Shown here: positions 1 to 9,143 of the stretch, piece after piece
How the letters are laid out: each line of letters begins with the position of its first letter
Numbering within the stretch: the stretch's first letter is position 1
Source: Marivivens aquimaris
GTDB lineage: Bacteria > Pseudomonadota > Alphaproteobacteria > Rhodobacterales > Rhodobacteraceae
Assembly: GCF_015220045.1 (NCBI RefSeq)
Contig: NZ_JADBGB010000001.1
Coordinates: 1,641,001-1,705,000 of the forward strand
DNA length: 64,000 bases
Reading direction: 5' to 3'
Program-made: the position numbers and the translations under genes
The notes under the pieces: model-generated
Database searches by the model: none
What the model saw: only the letters and a program-made list of their open reading frames with translations
What the model was told of the DNA's origin: nothing

Positions 1-427
1 AGTCTTCGCCCACAAAACCCGCAGCTTTGATGCCTGCGAGGGCACAAGTTGCATCGTTGTCGCTGGTATCGCCGGTCACGCCGACCGCGCCGATTAGGGT
101 GCCTTCGCCGTCGCGGACCAGAACGCCTCCCGGAACCGGAACGACTTTGCCGTCAAAGAGGCCGTTGATCGCGCCCATGAAATAGGCCTGTTGTTCGGCG
201 CGGGCCATTTGCGCACGTCCACCCATGCCGAGCATGATGCAGCCGTTGGCCTTGCCGCGGGCGATTTCGAAACGACCGGCAGAGGAGCCATCCTCGCGCT
301 CGAACGCGATAACGTGGCCGCCAGCGTCCAGAACGACGACGGACATCGGCTTGAAGCCGTGATCGCGGGCGGTTTGCAGGGTCACTTCGACGATTTTACG
401 GGCAGCGGCGAGGTTGAGAGCGGTCAT
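1..427 (-). CDS. GlcG/HbpS-type heme-binding family protein (DUF336), 3' end cut by window
   Basis: The reading frame runs off the left edge, so only the first 142 residues are visible. The N-terminus starts MTALNLAAARKIVE and continues with a SVVVLDAGGHVIAF segment, then PVPGGVLVRDG and IGAVGVTGDTSDND. This is the usual layout of the small GlcG/HbpS (DUF336) domain: an N-terminal helix, a beta strand with DAGG, and a C-terminal GAVGVTG...D loop. Family members bind heme or cobalamin-like ligands or sit beside glycolate and aldehyde genes; the ligand here is unknown. A GGAGG lies 9 bases before the ATG. It is divergent from the SRPBCC gene. No signal peptide is seen, so it is probably cytoplasmic. 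Confidence 0.85.
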   Translation of the reverse strand, partial: MTALNLAAARKIVEVTLQTARDHGFKPMSVVVLDAGGHVIAFEREDGSSAGRFEIARGKANGCIMLGMGGRAQMARAEQQAYFMGAINGLFDGKVVPVPGGVLVRDGEGTLIGAVGVTGDTSDNDATCALAGIKAAGFVGED

Positions 428-555
428 GATGCGGGTCCTCCAATCAGATTTGGCGAGAGCCTATCACCGCCGACGTCAGGCGCCAGCGGCAAGTTTCGTT
501 TGCAAGATCTTCAACCTGTGCGACAGTTTGCGCGTTACATTTCATGGAGGCCAAG

Positions 556-1017
556 ATGGCCGAAGATACAGACCTGTCTTTCACTCACACCCTGCCCGTG
601 TCCCGCGAAAAGGTGTTCACCTGCTGGACCACGCCCGAGCACATCAAACACTTTTTCGTCCCGCGTCCGCACAAGGTGCTGGATTGCGTGATCGACCTGC
701 GGCCTGGCGGCGCGTTTAACACGACGTTCGACATCGACGGTACCGTCATGGAGAACGGCGGCGTTTGGCTGGAGGTCATTCCGAACGAAAAACTGGTGTT
801 CACCGACGGTTATACGAGCGGCTGGAAACCCTCGCCCGAGCGTTTCATGACCGCGATCATTGAGTTGTCGGACGCCCCTGACGGCGGCACGGTCTATACC
901 GCGACGGCCCGCCACGCGAATGCGGAAACCGCTCAGCGCCATAAGGACATGGGTTTTTACGAGGGTTGGGGCACGGTCGTCGACCAGTTGGTCGAATACG
1001 CGCAAACGCTGGACTAG
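556..1017 (+). CDS. SRPBCC (AHSA1/START-like) domain protein
   Basis: A 153-residue single-domain protein of the SRPBCC ligand-binding fold, closest in style to the Aha1 C-terminal-like (AHSA1) family. Visible features are [17 protein letters not shown] near the N-terminus, [12 protein letters not shown], and the C-terminal [12 protein letters not shown] helix. An ATG at 544 is in frame, but the one at 556 has GGAGG five bases upstream, so 556 is preferred. The bacterial family is mostly uncharacterised; members are proposed to bind hydrophobic ligands. The last four bases (CTAG) are shared with the stop of the convergent DUF2256 gene. No specific substrate can be inferred. Confidence 0.85.
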   Translation: MAEDTDLSFTHTLPVSREKVFTCWTTPEHIKHFFVPRPHKVLDCVIDLRPGGAFNTTFDIDGTVMENGGVWLEVIPNEKLVFTDGYTSGWKPSPERFMTAIIELSDAPDGGTVYTATARHANAETAQRHKDMGFYEGWGTVVDQLVEYAQTLD

Positions 1018-1166
1018 GCCTTGGGTTTACGCTCGGCGCGGCAACGGTCGGAGCAATAACGGACGTTTTCCCAGTCCTTTGCCCACTTCTTGCGCCAAGA
1101 AAATGGCCTGCCGCAGGTTTCGCAGATCTTCTGCGGCAGGTCGGATTTTTTGCGCATCCGCGCCAT
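1014..1166 (-). CDS. DUF2256 small zinc-ribbon-like protein
   Basis: A 50-residue ORF rich in Arg and Lys. It has two CxxC-like pairs, CETCGRPF and CSDRCRAER, separated by a basic, tryptophan-rich stretch ([13 protein letters not shown]). This matches the small DUF2256 family, whose four cysteines probably bind zinc; its function is unknown. The stop codon shares the sequence CTAG with the stop of the convergent SRPBCC gene. The start lies 4 bases after the stop of the upstream minus-strand membrane-protein gene, so the two are probably cotranscribed. Confidence 0.8.
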   Translation of the reverse strand: MARMRKKSDLPQKICETCGRPFSWRKKWAKDWENVRYCSDRCRAERKPKA

Positions 1167-1170
1167 GGTG

Positions 1171-1377
1171 TCAGCCGCCGTTGGTGACCGGATCGACAGT
1201 CGTGGCTTCGGTATCGGTACCCGGCGCTACGGTGTCGGCGGGCATACCGCCCGAGAACACGCCGCCCATCCACGCGAAGAAGACGACGACGACGATGGCG
1301 ACTGCGATGCCCATTCCGATGAGCGGACCGCTATGACGCTTTTCCTGTTTCTTGAGATTGGTGTCAGGAGCTGACAT
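1171..1377 (-). CDS. Small single-pass membrane protein, unknown function
   Basis: A 68-residue protein with a charged N-terminus (LKKQEKR), one strongly hydrophobic segment at about residues 18-42 ([19 protein letters not shown]) and a Thr/Asp/Pro-rich tail. This fits an N-in single-pass inner-membrane protein with a periplasmic tail. An AGAGG lies 7 bases before the ATG. It sits 4 bases upstream of the DUF2256 gene on the same strand. I do not recognise a named family. The good SD and clear topology support it being real. Confidence 0.6.
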   Translation of the reverse strand: MSAPDTNLKKQEKRHSGPLIGMGIAVAIVVVVFFAWMGGVFSGGMPADTVAPGTDTEATTVDPVTNGG

Positions 1378-1500
1378 GAATAGACCTCTTTAATTCATAT
1401 GATCCCGGCCCGTTGAAGGCCATCTGGTTACGGCCTACCTAGCTAGGACAATAAGAACTGCAATCAACTCGTTCGTGCGAGATCGCAGCAGGAGAATTTA

Positions 1501-4053
1501 ATGAAAGATGCTACACCGCAGACCATTTATCTGAGCGATTACAAACCGTTCGGTTACAATGTCGAAGCTGTCGAGCTGACGTTCCGGCTTCACCCGACTC
1601 GCACCCGCGTGATTTCCAAAATCAAGTTCACTCCCAAACCTGATGCGAAAGATGGCGACTTTTTCTTGCATGGCGAGAATATGACGTTGATTTCGGCGAA
1701 AATTAACGGTGCCGACATCTCGCCCGAGATCACCGCTGAGGGTCTGCGCGCCAATGCACCGAGCGATCCCTTCGTTTGGGAAGCAGAGGTCGAAATCAGC
1801 CCCGAGACCAACACCGCGCTCGAAGGTCTTTATATGTCGAACGGCATGTACTGCACCCAGTGCGAGGCCGAGGGCTTCCGCAAGATTACCTACTATCCCG
1901 ACCGCCCCGATGTGATGAGCGTCTTTACCGTCCGCATCGAAAGCGATCTGCCGGTGCTGCTGTCGAACGGCAACCCCGTGAAGATGGATAACGGCGTGGC
2001 CGAATGGCACGACCCGTGGCCGAAGCCCGCGTACCTCTTCGCGCTCGTGGCCGGTGAACTCGTCAACTATTCCGGCGACTTCACCACGATGTCTGGCAAA
2101 AAGGTCGACCTGAACATCTGGGTCCGCGAAGCCGATCTGGGCAAATGCGCCTTCGGCCTTGAGGCGCTGAAGCGTTCGATGAAATGGGACGAGGACGTTT
2201 ATGGTCGCGAGTACGACCTCGACGTGTTCAACATTGTGGCCGTTGACGATTTCAACATGGGCGCGATGGAGAACAAGGGTCTCAACATCTTTAACTCGTC
2301 CTGCGTTCTGGCCTCGCCGGAGACGTCGACCGATGCGAACTTCGAGCGGATCGAGGCGATCATCGCGCACGAGTATTTCCATAACTGGACCGGCAACCGC
2401 ATCACCTGCCGCGACTGGTTCCAGCTGTGCCTGAAGGAAGGTCTGACCGTGTTCCGCGACCAGTCCTTCACTGGCGACATGCGCTCGCACGCGGTCAAGC
2501 GCATCGACGACGCGATCATGCTGCGTGCCCGCCAGTTCCGCGAGGACCAAGGCCCGCTCGCGCACCCAGTGCGTCCCGAGAGCTTTGTCGAGATCAACAA
2601 CTTCTACACCGTCACCGTCTACGAAAAGGGCGCCGAGGTTATCGGGATGCTCAAGCGTCTGGTGGGTGACGAGGCGTATAAAAAGGCGCTCGACCTCTAC
2701 TTCGACCGTCACGATGGCGAGGCGGCGACCATCGAAGACTGGATCAAGGTGTTCGAAGACTCCACTGGCCGCGATCTGTCCCAGTTCAAGCTGTGGTACA
2801 GCCAAGCGGGCACCCCGCACGTCCACGTCACCGACAGCTTCGAAGACGGCACCTATTCGCTGACGCTGCGCCAAGAACACAAGCCGTCGCCGGGTCAGGA
2901 CACCAAGAAACCGATGGTTATTCCGGTGGCCGTTGGCCTCCTGTCCCCCAACGGTGACGAGGTCGTTCCGACCACCGTTCTGGAACTGACCGAGGAAGAG
3001 CAGACGTTCACGTTTGACGGTCTGGGCGCAAAGCCGATCCCGTCGGTCCTGCGCGACTTCTCGGCGCCTGTTGTGCTGCACATGGACCAGTCAGACAAGG
3101 ATCGCGAGTTCCTGCTCGCCCAAGACACCGACGCGTTCAACAAGTGGGAAGCGGGCCGCACGCTCGCCCGCAACACGCTGATCGACATGATTAGCAATAA
3201 CGCCGAGCCGAACGCCGATTTCCTTGCCGCTCTGGAAAGCGCGATCAAGGACGAGAGCCTCGAGCCTGCATTCCGCGCCCTGCTGCTGGGTCTTCCGAGC
3301 GTCGATGACCTCGCCCAGACCCTCGCCGGTGCTGGCGAGACGCCCGATCCGTGGAAAATCCACGCCGAGCGTGACCGTCTGAAGCGCGCGATTGCGGAGC
3401 ACTGCAACGACACGCTGGCCGACCTCTACTTTGCCCATCAGGTCGAAGGCGAGTACGAGCCGGATGCCGTCAGCAGCGGCAAACGTTCGCTGACCAATGC
3501 GGCGCTGGCCTACATCACGCTGGTCGACGGCGGCGAGACCGCCCAGCGGCAGTTCGCGGCGGCCAACAACATGACGCAGGAGCTTGCGGCTCTGTCCGCG
3601 CTGATCACCATCGGCATGGGCGAGGAAGAACTCACGGACTTCCATAACCGCTGGCAGAACGACCGCCTCGTTATGGACAAGTGGTTCAGCCTCCAGACCG
3701 CGCTGGCCGCGCCCGAGGATGCGAGCGGCATTGCCCGCCGCCTCACCGAGCACGCTGCGTTCGACTGGAAGAACCCCAACCGCTTCCGTTCGCTGTTCGG
3801 CGGCCTCACATCGAACACCGCCGGTTTCCACAATCCCGATGGTTCGGGCTATGCGCTGCTGGCTGACTGGCTGATCAAACTCGACGCGATCAACCCGCAG
3901 ACCACCGCACGTATGACCACCGCGTTCGATACGTGGAAGCGTTACGACGAAGAGCGTCAGGCGCAGATGCGCGGCGAACTGGAGCGTATTCTGGGAACAG
4001 AGAACCTGAGCCGCGACACCTACGAGATGGTGTCGCGTATGCTCAAAGCCTAA
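1501..4053 (+). CDS. pepN: Aminopeptidase N (M1 family)
   Basis: An 850-residue zinc metallo-aminopeptidase that removes N-terminal amino acids from peptides in the cytoplasm. The substrate-recognition motif GAMEN is at residues 254-258. The zinc site is HEYFHNWTGNRIT, with H290, E291 and H294, and the third ligand E313 follows in LKEGLTVFRDQ. Length and motif order match the proteobacterial PepN subgroup, including the long helical C-terminal domain. The start is supported by GGAG ten bases before the ATG. There is no signal peptide. It is a single-gene unit, and its 3' end overlaps the stop of the convergent transglycosylase-like gene by 4 bases. Confidence 0.97.
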   Translation: MKDATPQTIYLSDYKPFGYNVEAVELTFRLHPTRTRVISKIKFTPKPDAKDGDFFLHGENMTLISAKINGADISPEITAEGLRANAPSDPFVWEAEVEISPETNTALEGLYMSNGMYCTQCEAEGFRKITYYPDRPDVMSVFTVRIESDLPVLLSNGNPVKMDNGVAEWHDPWPKPAYLFALVAGELVNYSGDFTTMSGKKVDLNIWVREADLGKCAFGLEALKRSMKWDEDVYGREYDLDVFNIVAVDDFNMGAMENKGLNIFNSSCVLASPETSTDANFERIEAIIAHEYFHNWTGNRITCRDWFQLCLKEGLTVFRDQSFTGDMRSHAVKRIDDAIMLRARQFREDQGPLAHPVRPESFVEINNFYTVTVYEKGAEVIGMLKRLVGDEAYKKALDLYFDRHDGEAATIEDWIKVFEDSTGRDLSQFKLWYSQAGTPHVHVTDSFEDGTYSLTLRQEHKPSPGQDTKKPMVIPVAVGLLSPNGDEVVPTTVLELTEEEQTFTFDGLGAKPIPSVLRDFSAPVVLHMDQSDKDREFLLAQDTDAFNKWEAGRTLARNTLIDMISNNAEPNADFLAALESAIKDESLEPAFRALLLGLPSVDDLAQTLAGAGETPDPWKIHAERDRLKRAIAEHCNDTLADLYFAHQVEGEYEPDAVSSGKRSLTNAALAYITLVDGGETAQRQFAAANNMTQELAALSALITIGMGEEELTDFHNRWQNDRLVMDKWFSLQTALAAPEDASGIARRLTEHAAFDWKNPNRFRSLFGGLTSNTAGFHNPDGSGYALLADWLIKLDAINPQTTARMTTAFDTWKRYDEERQAQMRGELERILGTENLSRDTYEMVSRMLKA

Positions 4054-4871
4054 CCTTCGGGCGGCGCGGCCATGGCTTCGATGAAGTCGGGTCGCGCCCT
4101 CGGCGCAGGCATGTTGTAGGACACGCAATAGTCCTGCTCTCGCGTCCATGCCGCAATCGCATCGACCATTGCTTCGTTGCGCATCGGCCCCCAATCGGCG
4201 GCCAGCCCCCTCCAACGCCCGTCATGCAGCGCGATCGCGTTATCGCGGCGCACCGTGTAGGTCATGATCTTTGCCGCACAGCGCAGATTGGCCATCGGGA
4301 GCTTCAAGGCTTCACCCGTGGTGGCTCTGCAATCGAAGTGCTGCGCGGTCGGCGGCGCGATCTGCAACAGGCCGAACCACAGCCCCCCGCCCCCGACGGC
4401 TTCAGGGTTATAGGTGCTTTCATATCGCGATAGCGCCGACATGAGGCCGACCCAGAACGCATTGCGCTTCGCATCGTTGTTTTCCGCATAGGCAGGGCAG
4501 AAACGGTCGATGTCGCGGGGGATGACGGATTCGAGCGGGCGCGGATGGTTGCCCAGCGCCGTGAGCATCGCCATCGTCCACATATCCCCGTCCCCATCAG
4601 CATGACCGACCCAGCGGGCGCGCGGGACGTAGAACGGGCGCGGCATGGGCGGGAGCGACGACACCACAGGACCGGCGACAAGCTGCGGCGGCTCCGGCCG
4701 AAGCTGCGGCGCGCTGACCGCCACGGGAGCATTGTCGATGAGGTGAATCCCAGTGACAGCCTCGTCCGGAACGGCACGAACCTGATCGGCCAGCGGCAGC
4801 AAGGCCGCGGCGAGGCAAAGGGCTCTGGTCAACATAAGGCAAGTCTGCCCGACAACAGCGGCATCGGGCAA
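4050..4871 (-). CDS. Exported lytic-transglycosylase-like protein (SLT fold)
   Basis: A 273-residue protein with an N-terminal hydrophobic export signal (about residues 13-33), a Pro-rich linker and a C-terminal domain with SRYESTYNP, GLLQIAPPTA and a Cys-containing MANLRCAAKIM segment. ESTYNP is the catalytic-Glu motif of SLT-type lytic transglycosylases, here E151, which cleave peptidoglycan glycan strands. The start at 4871 has GAGG eight bases upstream; an ATG at 4835 would place the signal peptide exactly at the N-terminus and is the alternative. It follows a paralogous lipoprotein gene (4878-5471), and both end in an NQDYC/EQDYC motif. Activity is inferred. Confidence 0.75.
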   Translation of the reverse strand: MPDAAVVGQTCLMLTRALCLAAALLPLADQVRAVPDEAVTGIHLIDNAPVAVSAPQLRPEPPQLVAGPVVSSLPPMPRPFYVPRARWVGHADGDGDMWTMAMLTALGNHPRPLESVIPRDIDRFCPAYAENNDAKRNAFWVGLMSALSRYESTYNPEAVGGGGLWFGLLQIAPPTAQHFDCRATTGEALKLPMANLRCAAKIMTYTVRRDNAIALHDGRWRGLAADWGPMRNEAMVDAIAAWTREQDYCVSYNMPAPRARPDFIEAMAAPPEG

Positions 4872-4877
4872 TCCTCG

Positions 4878-5471
4878 TTAGCCGCTACAATAGTCCTGAT
4901 TCCGCGTCCATTGGACCATATCGCTACGCTTACGGCTGCTCAGGAACGGCGCCCAGTCAGCGGCCAGCCCTTCGCGGCCCGTACCGACGTAGCCATCGCG
5001 GGGCACGGTGACAGCAGCGATCTTGACCGCGCAAGCGAGGTTCGCAGCACCGTCTTTCAGTTCTGCGGCAGTGGTTGCCTCACATCCGTAGGCGCGCGCG
5101 GTAGACGGGGCGATCTGCACCAGTCCGATCCATTGGCCGCCGCCGCCCGAGGCTGCGGGGTTCCACGTGCTTTCATGCTTGGCGAGGGTCGAGAGGACAC
5201 CGGACCAGAACGCAGCGCGTTCGTCGGCATCGGCCTCGACGTAGTGGGGGCACCATTCTCCGATGTCGTTGGGCACTTCGGACAGAAGGGTCGCGCCGTA
5301 GGTATGGAGCGCGTCGAGCGTCGTCTCCGTCCATTCATCGGCTTCGGGCCTGTGATCCCACCGCATCAGGGGGAGTGCATCGGGCACCGCGACATCGACA
5401 ACAGGCTCCTGCATCGTTTCGGCACAGCCGGCCAGCAGGGCAAGGGACAGAATGACACCAGAATAACGCAT
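4878..5471 (-). CDS. Lytic-transglycosylase-like lipoprotein
   Basis: A 197-residue protein starting MRYSGVILSLALLAGC, a lipoprotein signal with Cys16 as the lipidation site. An upstream in-frame ATG at 5546 would bury this lipobox, so 5471 is chosen. The domain contains KHESTWNP (catalytic-type E100), GGGGQWIGLVQIAPSTA and NLACAVKIA, parallel to the downstream gene at 4050-4871. The two are tandem paralogs separated by only 6 bases and are almost certainly one operon. It is probably anchored in the outer membrane and acts on murein. The remaining sequence is shorter than typical Slt or MltC enzymes, so it may have a specialised or reduced role. Confidence 0.75.
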   Translation of the reverse strand: MRYSGVILSLALLAGCAETMQEPVVDVAVPDALPLMRWDHRPEADEWTETTLDALHTYGATLLSEVPNDIGEWCPHYVEADADERAAFWSGVLSTLAKHESTWNPAASGGGGQWIGLVQIAPSTARAYGCEATTAAELKDGAANLACAVKIAAVTVPRDGYVGTGREGLAADWAPFLSSRKRSDMVQWTRNQDYCSG

Positions 5472-5652
5472 TTTTCTACCGAGCGCAGTTTCTCCGGCGT
5501 TGAGTTCTGACAGGTATTTTAGAACGGTCGAGTCATTTGGTTCCAAACCGGCGACAATGGGCGGGGAATAGCCGAGCGATAGGCGGGTCTCCCCCCTTGC
5601 CCACGTGCGAGGTAGCTTCTAAGAGAGTTTCGACGCGGAAAAGGAACGAAAT

Positions 5653-7164
5653 ATGCTCGACCTGACCTATGAAGCCCCGAAACCCAAGGTAATCGCCGGT
5701 GCAAAAGGCGACTGGGAACTTGTTATCGGTCTCGAGGTCCACGCCCAGGTGGCGACCAAAGCCAAGCTCTTCTCGGGTGCATCGACCCAGTTCGGCGCAG
5801 AGCCGAATTCGAACGTTGCGTTCGTGGATGCCGGTATGCCGGGTATGCTGCCTGTCATCAACGAAGGTTGCGTGGCGCAGGCTGTCCGTACCGGCCTCGG
5901 CCTGAAGGCAGAGATCAATCTGTGGTCCGCTTTCGACCGCAAGAACTACTTCTACCCGGACCTTCCGCAGGGCTACCAGATTTCCCAGCTTTACCACCCC
6001 ATCGTCGGCGAAGGTGAAGTGCTGGTCGAAATGGGTGACGGCAAGGCTCGCCTCGTCCGTATCGAGCGTATCCACCTTGAACAGGACGCAGGTAAATCGA
6101 TCCACGACATGGACCCGAACATGTCCTTCGTCGACCTCAACCGTACCGGCGTCGCGCTGATGGAAATCGTCTCGCGCCCCGACATCCGTGGTCCCGAAGA
6201 AGCCGCTGCATATGTGGGCAAGCTGCGCCAGATCATGCGCTACCTCGGCACCTGCGACGGCAACATGCAGAACGGTAACCTGCGCGCCGACGTCAACGTG
6301 TCGGTCTGCAAGCCGGGTGACTACGAGAAGTTCATGGAAACCGGCGATTTCGGTGTCCTCGGCACCCGCTGCGAAATCAAGAATATGAACTCGATGCGCT
6401 TTATTCAAGCGGCTATCGACTACGAAGCACGTCGCCAGATCGCGATCATCGAGGACGGCGGCTCCATCGTTCAGGAAACCCGTCTCTACGATCCGGACAA
6501 GAACGAAACCCGTTCGATGCGTTCGAAGGAAGAAGCACACGATTACCGCTACTTCCCCGACCCCGACCTGCTGCCGCTCGAAATCGAACAGGCTTGGGTT
6601 GATGACATCGCAGCGTCCCTGCCGGAACTGCCGGACGAGAAGAAAGCCCGTTTCATCAACGACATGGGCCTGTCGGACTACGACGCTTCGGTTCTGACCG
6701 CAGAAGTCGCGAACGCGAACTTCTTTGAAAAGGTCGCAGAAGGCCGTGACGGCAAGCTGTCGGCCAACTGGGTTATCAACGAACTGTTCGGCCGTCTGAA
6801 GAAGGACGACAAGGGCATCGAAGACAGCCCCGTGTCGCCCGAGCAGCTCGGCAAGATCGTCGGCCTGATCTCCAAGGGTGACATCTCGGGCAAGATCGCC
6901 AAGGACCTGTTCGAGATCGTCTACACCGAAGGCGGCGATCCGGAGGCTCTGGTCGAAGAGCGCGGCATGAAGCAGGTCACCGACACCGGCGCTATCGAGA
7001 CCGCCGTTGACGAAGTCATCGCGGCCAACCCTGCGCAGGTCGAAAAGGCCAAGCAGAACCCGAAGCTGGCTGGCTGGTTCGTCGGTCAGGTCATGAAGGC
7101 CACCGGCGGTAAGGCGAACCCCGCTGCAGTGAACCAGATCGTGGCGCAAAAGCTCGGTATCTGA
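5653..7164 (+). CDS. gatB: Aspartyl/glutamyl-tRNA(Asn/Gln) amidotransferase subunit B
   Basis: A 503-residue GatB, the tRNA-binding kinase-like subunit of GatCAB. The complex converts Glu-tRNA(Gln) and Asp-tRNA(Asn) to the amide forms. Visible signatures are [13 protein letters not shown], the cradle-domain segments [18 protein letters not shown] and [15 protein letters not shown], and the C-terminal YqeY-like tail ending [17 protein letters not shown]. Length is normal. AAAGGA lies eight bases before the ATG. gatA and gatC are not adjacent, which is common for alphaproteobacterial gatB. A strong terminator follows. Confidence 0.98.
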   Translation: MLDLTYEAPKPKVIAGAKGDWELVIGLEVHAQVATKAKLFSGASTQFGAEPNSNVAFVDAGMPGMLPVINEGCVAQAVRTGLGLKAEINLWSAFDRKNYFYPDLPQGYQISQLYHPIVGEGEVLVEMGDGKARLVRIERIHLEQDAGKSIHDMDPNMSFVDLNRTGVALMEIVSRPDIRGPEEAAAYVGKLRQIMRYLGTCDGNMQNGNLRADVNVSVCKPGDYEKFMETGDFGVLGTRCEIKNMNSMRFIQAAIDYEARRQIAIIEDGGSIVQETRLYDPDKNETRSMRSKEEAHDYRYFPDPDLLPLEIEQAWVDDIAASLPELPDEKKARFINDMGLSDYDASVLTAEVANANFFEKVAEGRDGKLSANWVINELFGRLKKDDKGIEDSPVSPEQLGKIVGLISKGDISGKIAKDLFEIVYTEGGDPEALVEERGMKQVTDTGAIETAVDEVIAANPAQVEKAKQNPKLAGWFVGQVMKATGGKANPAAVNQIVAQKLGI

Positions 7165-7185
7165 GTTTTCAGACCCTAGAATGCG

Positions 7186-7214
7186 AAACGGCGGCCTCTC
7201 GGGGCCGCCGTTTT
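7186..7214 (+). terminator. Rho-independent terminator of gatB
   Basis: An 11-bp perfect stem (AAACGGCGGCC, 7186-7196, with its complement at 7203-7213), a 6-base loop and a T run begin 21 bases after the gatB stop. The run of A residues at the 5' foot makes it potentially bidirectional, serving also the convergent gene at 7234-7797. Confidence 0.9.
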
Positions 7215-7233
7215 CATTTGGTGCGCAGCGTTC

Positions 7234-7797
7234 TTAGCGGTTCATCATCATCTCGTGGACCGCATCCATGCCGCGATCAGCCATGGCGCTGACCTCGCCC
7301 GCGTGTGTGTGGAGCGCAGCGACCATTTCGGGATCGTCGGAGGTCTGCGTGACGACGATGCCCTCTTCCGTCACGTCGATATCCGTGGTGATCGCCTCGG
7401 GCCGGTCGAAGAAGATGTCGAGCGTCGGGCTCTGGATCAGGATCTGCGGATCACGGCCATCCTCGACTCGGGCGATCATGCCGACAACGTGGCTGACCAG
7501 CGTGTCCATGACGTCGGGATCGGACGACGCGGTAACGGTACGGATGCCGTTCGGCAGTTCCTCGACCGTGCGGGTGATGGTTTCGAAGTTGTTGAACATC
7601 ACCGCAAGCTCGGCGCTTTCTTCGGGCGTCGCATCGCCGCCGCGCAGGCCAGGCATGTTGGTCATGTCGTGACCGCCGCTTGCATGCATCCGGTCGTGCA
7701 TCGCCTTGTGATCGCCCATGCCCTGCGCTTGAACGCTGCCGACGGCACTGCCTGCGAGAGCCGCGACGAGCGCGATAGTACGAAACGATGTGAACAT
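7234..7797 (-). CDS. Exported protein of unknown function, His/Met-rich
   Basis: A 187-residue protein with a clear Sec signal peptide (MFTSFRTIALVAALAGSAVG...VQAQG, cleavage near residue 25). An AGGAGGAG six bases before this ATG decides the start; an in-frame ATG at 7827 is rejected. The mature N-terminus is rich in His and Met (GDHKAMHDRMHASGGHDM). A mixed alpha/beta region follows, and the C-terminus has HTHAGEV and a MDAVHEMMMNR tail. The His/Met clusters could bind metal such as copper, but no known metallochaperone motif is present. Family not recognised. Confidence 0.75.
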   Translation of the reverse strand: MFTSFRTIALVAALAGSAVGSVQAQGMGDHKAMHDRMHASGGHDMTNMPGLRGGDATPEESAELAVMFNNFETITRTVEELPNGIRTVTASSDPDVMDTLVSHVVGMIARVEDGRDPQILIQSPTLDIFFDRPEAITTDIDVTEEGIVVTQTSDDPEMVAALHTHAGEVSAMADRGMDAVHEMMMNR

Positions 7798-7861
7798 GGC
7801 GATCTCCTCCTGAGGCGAAGATAGCAATCACATTTAATTTTGTGAATGTATATGCGGCAAT

Positions 7862-8371
7862 TTAGCCGAGGATCTTGTCCTTATGCTCCGCAAGATAAAT
7901 GCGCAGCCAAGGAGTGTAGATCGCTGGGTTTGCGGCGATGTCCGCCTCAAGCTCAGCAAGTGGCATCCAGCGGGTTTCCCAGACCTCATCGGGATTGATG
8001 GTGATCTCGGGCTCGCCGTGTCCGACGTAGACATCGACGACTTCGTGCTCGGTCAGCCCGCCGCCCACATCAGCGCGGTATTCGATCTGCTCGCGCCATT
8101 CGAGGTCGACACCCGAGATACCCAGTTCTTCCTTCAGTCGGCGGTCCGCGCAGTGCTCTGGGCTTTCGCCCCAATGGGGGTGCGTACAGCAGGTGTTCGC
8201 CCACAGACCGGGGGTGTGATACTTGCTCGCCGCGCGGCGCTGGAGGAGGATACCGCGGTCCGAAACGATGAAAACGCTGATCGCCGGATGGCGTAGGCCA
8301 CGACGATGCACCTCGAGTTTGTCAAGGGGACGAAGGTTGTCTTCAAGCCAAGCAGGTATGCGCGTATCCAT
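7862..8371 (-). CDS. idi: Isopentenyl-diphosphate delta-isomerase, type I
   Basis: A 169-residue Nudix-fold enzyme that interconverts IPP and DMAPP, the isoprenoid building blocks. The active-site Cys is in NTCCTHPHWGES (C62 aligns best with E. coli Cys67), and the metal-binding glutamates are in GLTEHEVV (E108, E110). The Nudix-like segment is CADRRLKEELGI. Length matches the type I family. In phototrophic Rhodobacter, idi lies near photosynthesis genes. No pigment gene is seen here, so it is a stand-alone gene beside an unrelated exported protein. The ATG at 8371 gives the expected N-terminus MDTRIPAWLEDNL. Confidence 0.95.
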   Translation of the reverse strand: MDTRIPAWLEDNLRPLDKLEVHRRGLRHPAISVFIVSDRGILLQRRAASKYHTPGLWANTCCTHPHWGESPEHCADRRLKEELGISGVDLEWREQIEYRADVGGGLTEHEVVDVYVGHGEPEITINPDEVWETRWMPLAELEADIAANPAIYTPWLRIYLAEHKDKILG

Positions 8372-8525
8372 ATTCGGCGCTATGCCAAGTTACCGCAGGA
8401 TTTTCCAGCCCCCACTGCATACGCGACGTAATGGCGCGGGGGCTTTCGGTGCACCCCTGCAAGGACTAACCTAGGCAACAACGCACGCCGGACGCGAAAA
8501 GACCGGCTCGGATGAGGAGACTTTT

Positions 8526-8981
8526 ATGCAAATTTTGAAACTGTCCGCCCTGCTGGCAATTGCCGCCGCTCCGGCCTTTGCCGAAGGTGATGCAGCCGCC
8601 GGCGAGCGTGCTTTCCGCCAGTGTGCAAGCTGCCACCACGTCGTCAACGACGAAGGCGAAGTTCTGGCTGGTCGCGTAAATACCAAAACCGGCCCGAACC
8701 TTTATGGGATCGTCGGTGCTCCGGTCGCGCACATGGGCGAGGACTTCAACTACGGCGACGGCATTCTTGCTGCGAACGAAGCTGGTCTGGAGTGGACCGT
8801 CGAGGATCTGGTGACCTACGTTCAGGACCCGACCGCATGGCTGCGCGAAGCTACTGGCGACAATGGTGCCCGTTCGAAGATGTCTTTCCGCGTGCGCAAA
8901 GCCGAGGATGCCGAAGACATCATCGCTTACCTCGCTTCGCTCGCTCCGGCACCGGAAGAAGCCGAGGAATCGGCTCAATAA
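8526..8981 (+). CDS. Periplasmic class I cytochrome c
   Basis: A 151-residue c-type cytochrome with a signal peptide (residues 1-19, ending AAPAFA). It carries one heme-binding motif CASCH (C33, C36, H37) and a likely axial methionine in SKMSF (M119). Internal features TGPNLYGIVG and AYLASLAP are typical of the cytochrome c2/c-552-like soluble electron carriers of alphaproteobacteria. It probably shuttles electrons between periplasmic dehydrogenases, the bc1 complex and terminal oxidases. The tail is acidic (PEEAEESAQ). GAGGAG lies seven bases before the ATG. It is monocistronic, with its own terminator. Confidence 0.92.
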   Translation: MQILKLSALLAIAAAPAFAEGDAAAGERAFRQCASCHHVVNDEGEVLAGRVNTKTGPNLYGIVGAPVAHMGEDFNYGDGILAANEAGLEWTVEDLVTYVQDPTAWLREATGDNGARSKMSFRVRKAEDAEDIIAYLASLAPAPEEAEESAQ

Positions 8982-9017
8982 TCCTCGAAACGGATTATTG
9001 GCATTCTATGTTTCGAG

Positions 9018-9040
9018 AGGCGGCCTTCGGGTCGCCTTTT
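9018..9040 (+). terminator. Rho-independent terminator of the cytochrome c gene
   Basis: An 8-bp stem (9018-9025 with 9030-9037, one G-T pair) closed by a UUCG tetraloop and followed by TTTT. It begins 36 bases after the cytochrome stop codon. Confidence 0.85.
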
Positions 9041-9143
9041 CCATGTGCAGCGGGATGACAATCGGTTCAATGAAGGGTGATCCGGTCTTGGTCGCGCCGC
9101 GCTTTGCTGGTAAATCCGGCTCGGTTCATTGAAAGGGCATTTG

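Noticed and set aside
1498..3081. Very long open frame on the minus strand inside pepN
   Set aside because: It is a high-GC shadow of pepN, which has the full M1 motif set on the plus strand. Similar shadows oppose gatB, cobT, ureC and others.
8407..8444. AGCCCCC...GGGGGCT inverted repeat before the cytochrome c gene
   Set aside because: The loop is 24 bases, there is no T run and no gene ends there on the plus strand. Likely chance or a weak 5' structure.
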